In this document: in pieces, positions 16,637 to 24,576 of the stretch
How positions within the stretch are numbered: position 1 is the first letter of the stretch
How the letters are laid out: the number at the start of each line of letters is the position of its first letter
Origin: UMGS1519 sp050951005
GTDB taxonomy: Bacteria; Actinomycetota; Coriobacteriia; Coriobacteriales; Eggerthellaceae
NCBI GenBank assembly: GCA_050951005.1
Contig: JBMNIP010000001.1
Span: 124,001-188,000 of the forward strand
Reading direction: 5' to 3'
Length of the DNA stretch: 64,000 bases
Translations under genes and position numbers: made by a program
The notes under the pieces: generated by a model
Told to the model about the DNA's origin: nothing
The model's input: the letters and a program-made list of their open reading frames with translations, nothing else
The model's database searches: none

Positions 16637-17299
16637 ATGGGACGACCACGTAACTATAAATTGAAGGAACGAATTGCCAAAGCCGCTTGCGCCCTGTTCC
16701 GGGAACAGGGTTACGATGACACATCATATGCCGACATTGCACAGGCATGCGGGATAAGAAAGAACCTGGTTCAGTACCACTATCCGCGCAAGGAGCTGTT
16801 CGCCATCGCGTTCATGGAGCGCGTGCTGGCCGAAGCCCAGGCGGCGCTGGGGTATAGCAACGAAGACCTACGGGACGATTTCGGCGCCATCTACCGGGTG
16901 GGCGTGTGCTATTTCGAGTACCTGCTGCGCGAAGGCGGGTACCGCACCTTCTTGCAGGATGTGATACGCAACCGTGATTTGACCGAGCGCATACTGGCAT
17001 TCAATATCCAGTGGGCGCTGGAACGTTCCAATGTCGATGCGTCGCACGGCGACCCGGAAGGCGACATGGTACGCAGCGTGGTGGCCAGCATGGGCGGTTT
17101 CTACGAGCTGCTATATTACTGCTTGAAGAACGGCTACGCCTTCGATGTGGTGGCGGGCCTGAGCGTGGTCATGCGCACTTTCGTATCGTCGCTGGGCGTT
17201 TCCGATGCGAAGACGCTCCAGGCGGTGGCGCCCGAAAGCATCGATGCGCAGGCGACGGATCGAGCAGTGCAGTCGATGGCGAAGGCGCTTGATGCATAG
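16637..17299 (+). CDS. TetR-family transcriptional regulator
   Basis: The 220-residue product has a classic TetR N-terminus: RIAKAACALFREQGYDDTSYADIAQACGIRKNLVQYHYPRKELFAIAFMERVL, where the helix-turn-helix ends in the usual tyrosine/histidine helix. The remainder is a helical ligand-binding domain typical in size. The ATG at 16637 is chosen because AGGAGGGG lies four bases before it; the frame is open to 16592. It probably represses the divergent pair of membrane proteins, and their ligand or substrate may be the inducer. Confidence 0.93.
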   Translation: MGRPRNYKLKERIAKAACALFREQGYDDTSYADIAQACGIRKNLVQYHYPRKELFAIAFMERVLAEAQAALGYSNEDLRDDFGAIYRVGVCYFEYLLREGGYRTFLQDVIRNRDLTERILAFNIQWALERSNVDASHGDPEGDMVRSVVASMGGFYELLYYCLKNGYAFDVVAGLSVVMRTFVSSLGVSDAKTLQAVAPESIDAQATDRAVQSMAKALDA

Positions 17300-17605
17300 G
17301 GCCATGGGCGCACCGAGGATGTTTCTCTTTATGCGGGTTGACTGTGACTTTTCAGCGCCTCGGAGCGGACTATTATGCGCTCGTCATTCCCATCGCATGC
17401 CAATTGCGAAAACATCATTGCCAAGCGCCGGAAGGATATAGGGTTTTCTGATTGAAAAACTGTCCGAAGAGATTTTGACGGCCGGAGTCATGTATATGAA
17501 TACCGTTTACAACTACCACCATCATTAGCAAGATTTTGCCAATGAGTTCATTGTGCTTGTAGGGTTAGGGCGCGAAACGACAAGTTCGGGTGCTGGACTG
17601 CGCCG
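17300..17605. other. Intergenic region after the TetR gene
   Basis: No gene or clear terminator seen. It separates the convergent TetR gene and the McrBC pair. Confidence 0.4.
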
Positions 17606-18676
17606 TTAGACATTGTTTATGCTTCGCGGTTTACTAACCAGCCTTGCAATCTCGTCGAGGTCGTGGGCAATGCCGGGAAAGGGCTGGCCTAGGTTGAGAG
17701 TCCACAGATGGAAGCGATGGCCGAGTTCATCCCAACTGTCGCGGTGGGCGATATCGTGCTCGGTTAGTGCATAGAGCAGCATTCCAGATACTTCGATATC
17801 CTGGTTCGAAAAAGCCTCGTGCATTACATAGCTCTGAATCTGGTTGAGATTGTCGCGGTTCATGATTTCGTGATTGAAATGCAGGCCGAGGATTCTCCCG
17901 TAGCATTTGGTGTCGATAATTAGTGTACGACCAGGCATTTCCAACGTGACGTCGGTGCACAACTGCGGCAAGAAGGACGGCGCATCGTTGCTGACTCCGC
18001 GGTCGATTTCTTTTGCGGACGCCTTGAGTTCGTGGTGCTCACGCTTGAAGTACTCCAGGACGAATTTTTCATAGAGTGCATGCAGCTGCTGGGAGTCGGA
18101 GAAGCTTGCCAGCTTAGCAGATCCCTGGTCGGTGCTCAAAATCAGTGAGTTAATCACCATATAGCACACGTTCATCAGAATCTGATAGCTGCTGTTGTTG
18201 CGGTGATAGCTCAGGCGACTCCATTCGATGCGGTGCGGGTTCAGCTCACTTACGTCGTGCATCAGGATCAGGCAGCGCTTAAGGTCGCGACGACGCAGAT
18301 GGTTCACGTCCGGGTGGCGCAACAGAATCATTGCACTGGTTTTTAGGATACGGTTCTTGTAAGTGTTCGGACCGAACTCGTCGAACTGACAGGATACCTC
18401 GGCGCGCTGCTGGATTGCCAGGCGCGCAGTACCCCTCATGTCTACTCTGCCCTTAATGCCATGTAGGTGGTCGTCCGTTTCCATATATTCCTTCTCGATG
18501 CCGCGCTTAAGCTGCAACGAAATGCCGATGGACAGGATAGCTGCCATCAGATCGGCAATGTTGTCGAAGTTCTCGGTTTTCAAGCGTGCGAAACTTTCGA
18601 TGTCCAGCGCCTTGAAGGCGTAGGCCATCATGTAGTAGATATTGCGGACGATTATGCTGTCTTCGGCAACAGTCAC
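17606..18676 (-). CDS. mcrC: McrC-family nuclease subunit of a McrBC-type restriction system
   Basis: About 356 residues from a GTG start. The N-terminal part (SIIVRNIYYMMAYAFKALD...LQLKRGIEKEYMETDDHLHGIKGRVDM) is typical of McrC. The nuclease core is of the PD-(D/E)xK type: TDVTLEMPGRTLIIDTKCYG around residue 250, with Asp, Asp and Lys in place. McrC cuts DNA when activated by McrB. The GTG overlaps the mcrB stop as GTGA, showing translational coupling; the frame can be extended upstream only by overlapping mcrB further. It is intact. Confidence 0.9.
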   Translation of the reverse strand: MTVAEDSIIVRNIYYMMAYAFKALDIESFARLKTENFDNIADLMAAILSIGISLQLKRGIEKEYMETDDHLHGIKGRVDMRGTARLAIQQRAEVSCQFDEFGPNTYKNRILKTSAMILLRHPDVNHLRRRDLKRCLILMHDVSELNPHRIEWSRLSYHRNNSSYQILMNVCYMVINSLILSTDQGSAKLASFSDSQQLHALYEKFVLEYFKREHHELKASAKEIDRGVSNDAPSFLPQLCTDVTLEMPGRTLIIDTKCYGRILGLHFNHEIMNRDNLNQIQSYVMHEAFSNQDIEVSGMLLYALTEHDIAHRDSWDELGHRFHLWTLNLGQPFPGIAHDLDEIARLVSKPRSINNV

Positions 18677-21228
18677 TTGAGCGCGTCCTCGATGAGCGAC
18701 GTTTCCTTGGTAGCCTTGTCCGGGTCGTCGAACCAATACTCTTCGATGAGAGGCACCAACTCGAACTCAACGATGGATTCCGCTGCAGCCACGGGGTCGG
18801 TGCCGGCATCCAGGCAGAAATAGCTGTGGCCAATGCGGAAGCCGCGTCCTAGGGCGGAATCGTCCTCGATGTCGCGGTTGAGCTTCTCCACAGCGCGCGC
18901 CAGCGCAGGGAGTGGGTCGCCCAGTGCCCTGATCCGCTCGATGAAACGCTGGTTGTCCAGCGCGGGCTGCATCTCATAGAAGGCAAAGCGGCGGCGCAAG
19001 GCATAGTCGATGAGCGCAAGCCCACGGTCTGCGGTATTCATCATGCCAATAAGGTAGACGTTGTCGGGCACACTGAATGATTCGCCAGAGATAGGCAGCG
19101 TCAAGCGATCGCCGCGGTGGTCGGCCTCAATAAGCATCAGCAGCTCGCCGAGCACTTTGGAAATATTGGCCCGGTTGATTTCATCGATGATGAAGAAATA
19201 ATCCTGGGCCGGATTGACGGTGGCGCGACGGCAGAACTCGACGAAGGTTCCGGGGACAGCGGTAAAGCCGCCGTTGTCATCGGGTCGGTAGCCGTAGACG
19301 AAATCGTCGTAGGTCGTGCTCTGGTGGAACTGAACCGTTTGGATGCACGATGCGTTCTTTTTTCCCATCATGCACCAGGCCAACCGCTTGGCGGCGAAAG
19401 TCTTGCCAGTGCCGGGTGCACCTTGCAGGATGATGTTCTTCTTGCGACGAAGCAGCGTCTTGAGCTTGTTGAGTTCGTCGCGCTCTAGGTAGACGTCGGC
19501 CAGAAAATCCTCATCGGTGTAGGATTCGATGGATTGTGAGGTGACAGCGATGGGCGCCTCCTCGTCGTCGATGAGGGATTCGATTTCGTCGAATTCGTCG
19601 TCGGTAAGCTTGAAAAAGCTGCCATTGCGGTTGCGCATGTATTCCATCTGGGCAAGCGATTCGTCATCTTTCAATTCCGAATAGGGTACGGGATTGGCAA
19701 CGTCACGAGTCTTTCTGAAATACACGCGCTCATTGTCATGCTCGCGGGAAACTTCACACAATGCGATGATTTTCTTGACAGGTGTGGCCTCATAGCCAAT
19801 TACGATGTCGCCTGGTTTTGCATCCAAAAAGTTCTTATGCATACGGCGTGGGTTACCGTTCTCGTTGTAGATGGTGTAGCTCTGTTCTTCGCCAATCTGT
19901 ATATCCGAAAAGCTCCAAATCTTTGGGTTTGCCACTAGAAACCAGTGTTGGGGATGCTGGGTTGTAGGCAATACGGGGTTGGAATTGGCTCCAGTATCGG
20001 AAGCTTCTTTCGTCGATACTGAGACATTGTTGCCCAGCAAGGTTTCGAGCTTCGTAACCTCACTCGCAAATTCGGTCCAATCGGTAAGGGTTTTCGTCGG
20101 AAATGAGATGCTGCCGGCATCCCAATGGCCGATTTTGTCCCAATTCACTTCCCGGATGTGGGTGAACTTATTGCGGGTACTGTCGTACTTTGCCCCGGAT
20201 GTGACAATGCCGCGCCCGACGATTTCATGAGAACCGTTCTTTGCATAAACGATGTCACCAACATTCATTTCGTTTTGGAACTGCCAACATGCAAGAGAGT
20301 CGTTTTTCTTTGACGAATCGGTTCCTTCGATAGCTCGAAGCTTCTGGGCGATTTCATCCTGCGATTGGTAATTTGCCAGATCTCCAAGCTGATCCCATCC
20401 CAGACCCATAATGCCTTTGTCAGCGAACTCTTTCCATGCTGCAGCGTTTTCGCCGGGTGCATACATCCAAACGTGATGGCCCTCTTCGGGACTTTCTTCT
20501 TGCACCTGCTTCTCTTTGTCTTTTTTCATGTAGTAGCCGGCATAGAAAACGATATCTTGCATCAAGATGTGATATTTCGGGTCGGCAGCGCGAAGCCCGT
20601 TGTCCAATAGCGAATCGCTGAGTTCGAGAACCTCGGGATGGGTGCTGGTGAGCCAATCGGTTAGCGAATCCAACAATTGAAAAAATGCTATGGCACGGTC
20701 GTATTTGTCAGTTGGCGTGCTGATGCTCACCATCTTGGCAAAGTTCCAATAGATACTCGCTTTGTACAGGTAGTAAATTTCAGGGTGGGCAAATGCTAGG
20801 TAGACGCTCATCGCGTGCGGGTCTTGATAGGTGTTCTTTGCGGGGCTTTGACCCTGTGCTTCAAGAGCCGAGTTCCGGCGACGGTTGACATCTTCCATAG
20901 CGTTGGAGAACGCTTCCATTCGTTTGCGGAGAGGGTCTGTGCCATCAAGGAGTTCTGCCAGCGCGGCTCGAACGCTTTCGGTGTCAAATTGCGCGAGTTC
21001 GACCAGCATCCCTTTTGGAAAATACCTGCCGCCGGAGAGCAGGTTGTAGGACTGGGATAGCGCCGATTCTAGCATCTCTGTGAAGTCCGACGCTTTGGGA
21101 TTCCAATGCTGCTGGAAACACGCGACGCCCTCCCACTTGTATAACTCACCGGGGCGGATCTCCGCGGCGTGTTTCTTGTATTCGCTCACGATGTGCTCGA
21201 GGGCGCTGATGTCGATGTCGTTATTCAT
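18673..21228 (-). CDS. mcrB: McrB-type AAA+ GTPase with two N-terminal EVE/PUA-like reader segments
   Basis: About 851 residues, much longer than E. coli McrB (459). The C-terminal motor has Walker A GAPGTGKT (near 603), Walker B YFFIIDEINR (near 678) and the McrB signature MNTADRG (near 726) followed by DYALRRRFAF. Ahead of it are a helical N-terminal region (1-240), a segment with VWMYAPGENAAAWKEFADKGIMGLGWDQLGDL (about 250-390), and an EVE-like domain beginning HWFLVANPKIW (about 430-540). EVE/PUA folds bind modified bases, so target choice is probably modification-dependent. A TTG at 21240 is an alternative start; the ATG at 21228 with GAGG before it is preferred. Confidence 0.9.
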   Translation of the reverse strand: MNNDIDISALEHIVSEYKKHAAEIRPGELYKWEGVACFQQHWNPKASDFTEMLESALSQSYNLLSGGRYFPKGMLVELAQFDTESVRAALAELLDGTDPLRKRMEAFSNAMEDVNRRRNSALEAQGQSPAKNTYQDPHAMSVYLAFAHPEIYYLYKASIYWNFAKMVSISTPTDKYDRAIAFFQLLDSLTDWLTSTHPEVLELSDSLLDNGLRAADPKYHILMQDIVFYAGYYMKKDKEKQVQEESPEEGHHVWMYAPGENAAAWKEFADKGIMGLGWDQLGDLANYQSQDEIAQKLRAIEGTDSSKKNDSLACWQFQNEMNVGDIVYAKNGSHEIVGRGIVTSGAKYDSTRNKFTHIREVNWDKIGHWDAGSISFPTKTLTDWTEFASEVTKLETLLGNNVSVSTKEASDTGANSNPVLPTTQHPQHWFLVANPKIWSFSDIQIGEEQSYTIYNENGNPRRMHKNFLDAKPGDIVIGYEATPVKKIIALCEVSREHDNERVYFRKTRDVANPVPYSELKDDESLAQMEYMRNRNGSFFKLTDDEFDEIESLIDDEEAPIAVTSQSIESYTDEDFLADVYLERDELNKLKTLLRRKKNIILQGAPGTGKTFAAKRLAWCMMGKKNASCIQTVQFHQSTTYDDFVYGYRPDDNGGFTAVPGTFVEFCRRATVNPAQDYFFIIDEINRANISKVLGELLMLIEADHRGDRLTLPISGESFSVPDNVYLIGMMNTADRGLALIDYALRRRFAFYEMQPALDNQRFIERIRALGDPLPALARAVEKLNRDIEDDSALGRGFRIGHSYFCLDAGTDPVAAAESIVEFELVPLIEEYWFDDPDKATKETSLIEDALK

Positions 21229-21240
21229 AGGGCCTCGCAA

Positions 21241-21654
21241 TGACGTAATATGCTAGGACCCATTGTAACTAGTACGGGGCTTCGACGTGAGCGTACGTGA
21301 CATGCAGGGCGGGGCGCATTCTGCCTTCTGGTGCCTAACAGGCTGCGAATAATCTGGCAGATGCTTCGCTGCCACTTTGAATTTACGGCCTGTCTGAGGT
21401 TGGCATACTACGGCTATGCGTCCTGGAATTTTTTTCGAAATCAGATCTTGATCTTTTCTTCATCCTGAGAGATCATCGATCTAGTCGCCCGGACGGGTCG
21501 GCTGGACATTCAGAGGCCGGATGGTTCTCAGTATATTAGATGCACGTTCCCAACTGGGTAGCGCGCGAGTGGTATCTGATGGCCAGCGTAAGCTGGCTTT
21601 TTCATTCATTCGGTTCCCTGACAGTGTCCTTGGTGTAATGGAAAGGATGCAGTC
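21241..21654. other. Divergent control region between mcrB and the AIPR-like gene
   Basis: No gene seen. It contains an intrinsic terminator (21582-21602) in the plus-strand leader of the AIPR-like gene, preceded by GC-rich sequence with several short hairpin-forming stretches. Confidence 0.5.
21582..21602 (+). terminator. Intrinsic terminator in the leader of the AIPR-like gene
   Basis: GCCAGC-GTAA-GCTGGC followed by five T residues, 53 bases before the ATG at 21655. It could end a short upstream RNA or act as an attenuator for the defence gene. Confidence 0.65.
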
Positions 21655-23121
21655 ATGAACAACACCGAAGAAAAGTTAGTAACTATCCGTTTATACCAGC
21701 CATTTGAACAGAAGATTGGAGCCATCACTAGGCTTGTAGGCCTTATGCAGGCGAAATCTATTATCCAGCTCATAGATGCGCTGGATTTGGAAGCCAATCC
21801 TCGTAATTCGAAACTGGGCCGTGTTACGGATGCGATCATCGATTCCGTATCCTATGACGATAGCGCTACGGAGGACAACAAGCTCTTTCCCATCAAGACG
21901 AAGGGCATCCTGATCGGGGCATCTTCATGTATCCCGCTTGAGCGCTCGCGCTATAAGTTGACTTTCAGCGACCGCAAGGTCGAAGGAATCCTTGACGGCG
22001 GGCACAATGTCTTGGCCATCGGGACATATATCCTGCAGGAAGCTGAGAAGGCGCTTGGCAAGAAGGAGCCAGCCCGCAAGCAGCGTGCAATTTGGAGCGA
22101 CTTTAAGATGACCTGGTCTGACCTTAGGGGCGACATCGAAATGTATCGCGAGATGCTGAGGGATCCCTCCAAGAAGAATGCTCTTCGGCAGAAGGGTATT
22201 GGCACGCTCGACTTCAAGGTGCCTGTTGAAATTCTGCATCCAACTGACGCGGATAACGAAGAGAACGTTTCCAAGTTCCGCACATCTCTACTAGAGATAT
22301 GCGATGCGCGCAACAATAACGCCGAGCTCACGCAAAGCACTAAGACTAATCAAGAGGGGCTATACGAGCCCCTTAAGCATCTGCTTGAGGAATACCATTC
22401 TGATTTTTCTCGAAAAGTGAGTTGGAAGAATAACGATGGCGGAACAATTGACGTGAGGGACATCATTGCACTGGCGTGGATTCCGCTAAGTAAGACCACT
22501 TGGTGCACGGGGGAAGATAAGCTCATTAACCCGCCATCGCCGGTATCCATCTATAGCGGGAAAGAGAAGTGTCTCTCTCATTATCGCGACCTGGCATCCA
22601 AAGATGAGATTTCCTTTGCATCAGGAGATTCGAAGCGCGAGATTAAGGATTATCAATTTATTAGCGCACTCAAGGTTGCGGCAGACATTCCTGAGCTGTT
22701 TGACATGATTTATGAAATCTTCCCCAGCTGCTACAACGTGATTGGCGCGTTTGGCAAAATCACCGCAGTGAAGAGCATGGAGAACAAGAGCGGGCATTAC
22801 ACCACGCCTTTCTACGAGAATAGTACTGCTCGACCTGTTCCGAATGGCTTCATCTATCCTCTTGTGTATGGATTGAATGCGATTGTCGAATGTGCTAAAA
22901 AACCACAACAGAACGGGGAGCTGAACTATGTGGTCCAATGGACTGTAGATCCGAAGAAGTTTGTGCGGAGCGGCGCTTTTCAGGACGCTGTAGTCCAGTA
23001 TTGTGGGGTTATTCCACAGAGTGATTACGATCCTCAAAAGGTCGGTAAGGGATCGTTCAGCTATACGTCTGCGACCATGGCGGTCCAGATTGCGGCAAAT
23101 CGATTCAAGGCCGAAAATTAA
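21655..23121 (+). CDS. AIPR/DGQHR-like putative phage-defence protein
   Basis: 488 residues. The segment IKTKGILIGASSCIPLERSRYKLTFSDRKVEGILDGGHNVLAIGTYIL (about 80-125) resembles the core of AIPR abortive-infection proteins and DGQHR-domain (DndB-like) proteins, with DGGHN in place of NGxQT or DGQHR. The rest is not assignable by eye. Neither a methyltransferase nor other Dnd genes are nearby. It is divergent from mcrB, which supports a defence role, possibly as an independent abortive-infection unit. GGAAAGGA seven bases before the ATG supports the start. A good terminator follows. Confidence 0.6.
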   Translation: MNNTEEKLVTIRLYQPFEQKIGAITRLVGLMQAKSIIQLIDALDLEANPRNSKLGRVTDAIIDSVSYDDSATEDNKLFPIKTKGILIGASSCIPLERSRYKLTFSDRKVEGILDGGHNVLAIGTYILQEAEKALGKKEPARKQRAIWSDFKMTWSDLRGDIEMYREMLRDPSKKNALRQKGIGTLDFKVPVEILHPTDADNEENVSKFRTSLLEICDARNNNAELTQSTKTNQEGLYEPLKHLLEEYHSDFSRKVSWKNNDGGTIDVRDIIALAWIPLSKTTWCTGEDKLINPPSPVSIYSGKEKCLSHYRDLASKDEISFASGDSKREIKDYQFISALKVAADIPELFDMIYEIFPSCYNVIGAFGKITAVKSMENKSGHYTTPFYENSTARPVPNGFIYPLVYGLNAIVECAKKPQQNGELNYVVQWTVDPKKFVRSGAFQDAVVQYCGVIPQSDYDPQKVGKGSFSYTSATMAVQIAANRFKAEN

Positions 23122-23530
23122 CGACTAATTGCTGGTCTTGAGAATAGTTTGTAACGCCTGGGCTCCTGGCATACTGGTAAGGCAGTGCGACAGGAGCCTT
23201 TGGCTTTTTCTACATGGCCATCTCAGTTGCACGAATAGCCTCCACTACCACTAGCTGGCCTTGGTGGTGTCGGTAAAGCCTTTCAGCAGATAATGGCTCA
23301 ACAGGGGAGATTTATTTATCATGTGCCCCATCTTTGATCGTCACACAGTACTTCTTCTAGGTTATCGAAGTAGTGGTGCTAGTGATGCTAGATTACGGGC
23401 AGTCTGAGGCATGCGCTTTCAAAATGCTTCAAGTATTATGGCGTCAGCGGACCTGGCAATTCGTTGTTACCCATTACTTGACGGCCGATGTTGGTCATGC
23501 TGGGTATGGATGCCTTAATTGTGAGGTCGC
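23122..23530. other. Intergenic region after the AIPR-like gene
   Basis: Apart from the terminator at its left end, no supportable gene. Short frames here lack ribosome sites and run antisense to the end of the aldo/keto reductase. Confidence 0.4.
23161..23210 (+). terminator. Terminator of the AIPR-like gene
   Basis: GGCTCCTG pairs with CAGGAGCC across 22 bases, followed by TTTGGCTTTTT. Confidence 0.65.
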
Positions 23531-24541
23531 CTATTTCCCCGCCGGCGTGACCTTCGAGCCGCCAAACACATCGGACATCGGGATGCTGTCGAGCGCCCTA
23601 TCGATCTTGGACACCTCGTCGGCCGTCAGCTTGACGTCGGCTGCACCCGCGTTCTCCTTCAGGCGCTCAATCTTGCGCGTTCCTGGAATCGGCACGATGT
23701 AGGGCTTCTTGCACAGCATCCACGCCATGGAAACCTGCCCGGCGGTTGCCTGCTTCTCTGCGGCAATATCCTCCAGCAGCTTGATCAGCGCCCGGTTCTT
23801 CTCGTAGCCCTCATCGGTAAACTGCGGCATGTTGCTGCGGTAGTCGTACTTCTTATCGAAGGCCTGCCCCTTGCCGTACTTGCCGGTCAGCAGCCCGTTT
23901 GCCATCGGTGAGAAGGCGACGAAGCCGATGCCGAGCTCCTCGAGCACCGGGAACAGCGCTTCGTGCCAACGCGCCATCATGGAGTAGCGGTTCTCGATGG
24001 CGGTTACCGGGCACACGGCGTTTGCCCGCCTTAGGTAGTCCTCCTTCGCCTCGGAGATGCCCCAGCTGCGGATCTTGCCCTCCTTGATCAGGTCGGCCAT
24101 GACGTCGGCAACCACTTCGGGCTCGGTGTTCGCGTCGGTGCGATGCTGGAAATACAGGTCGATGTGGTCGGTGCCCAGACGCTTCAGCGATCCCTCCACC
24201 GACTCGCGGATGCGAGCGGGACTCGAGTCCGTGACTATCGGGTACGGCACTTGGCTGCTGGTCAGATCGAAGCGGATACCGAATTTCGTTGCGATGACAA
24301 CCTTGTCGCGATACGGTGCCAGCGCCTTCCCGACCAGCCGTTCGTTGGCAAACGGGTCATCTTGGGGCCCGTAGATCTCGGCCGTGTCGAAGAAGGTGTA
24401 GCCCAGTTCCACGGCTGTGCGGATTGCCTGGATGGCCTCGGCCTCATCCATCGGTGCGCCGTAGGCGTGCGAATACCCCATGCAGCCCAAGCCGACTGCG
24501 GAAACTTCCAGCTTGCCTTTTCCCAGATACCGTTTCTCCAT
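23531..24541 (-). CDS. Aldo/keto reductase
   Basis: 336 residues with the (beta/alpha)8 reductase pattern: LGLGCMGYSHAYG..., DTAEIYGPQ (catalytic Asp and Tyr near 52-57), ATKFG (Lys) and YFQHRTD (His). The C-terminal PIPGTRKIERLKEN is the NADPH-binding loop. It belongs to the YghZ/IolS-like aldo/keto reductases and would reduce aldehydes or ketones with NADPH in the cytoplasm. AAAGGAACG precedes the start. It lies 35 bases after the esterase gene on the same strand, so the two may be co-transcribed. Confidence 0.95.
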   Translation of the reverse strand: MEKRYLGKGKLEVSAVGLGCMGYSHAYGAPMDEAEAIQAIRTAVELGYTFFDTAEIYGPQDDPFANERLVGKALAPYRDKVVIATKFGIRFDLTSSQVPYPIVTDSSPARIRESVEGSLKRLGTDHIDLYFQHRTDANTEPEVVADVMADLIKEGKIRSWGISEAKEDYLRRANAVCPVTAIENRYSMMARWHEALFPVLEELGIGFVAFSPMANGLLTGKYGKGQAFDKKYDYRSNMPQFTDEGYEKNRALIKLLEDIAAEKQATAGQVSMAWMLCKKPYIVPIPGTRKIERLKENAGAADVKLTADEVSKIDRALDSIPMSDVFGGSKVTPAGK

Positions 24542-24576
24542 GTTCGTTCCTTTCTATTCAGGCTGTTCTATTGGGA

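Noticed and set aside
23373..23702. 109-codon plus-strand frame overlapping the aldo/keto reductase end
   Set aside because: No ribosome site or domain, and more than half is antisense to a certain gene.
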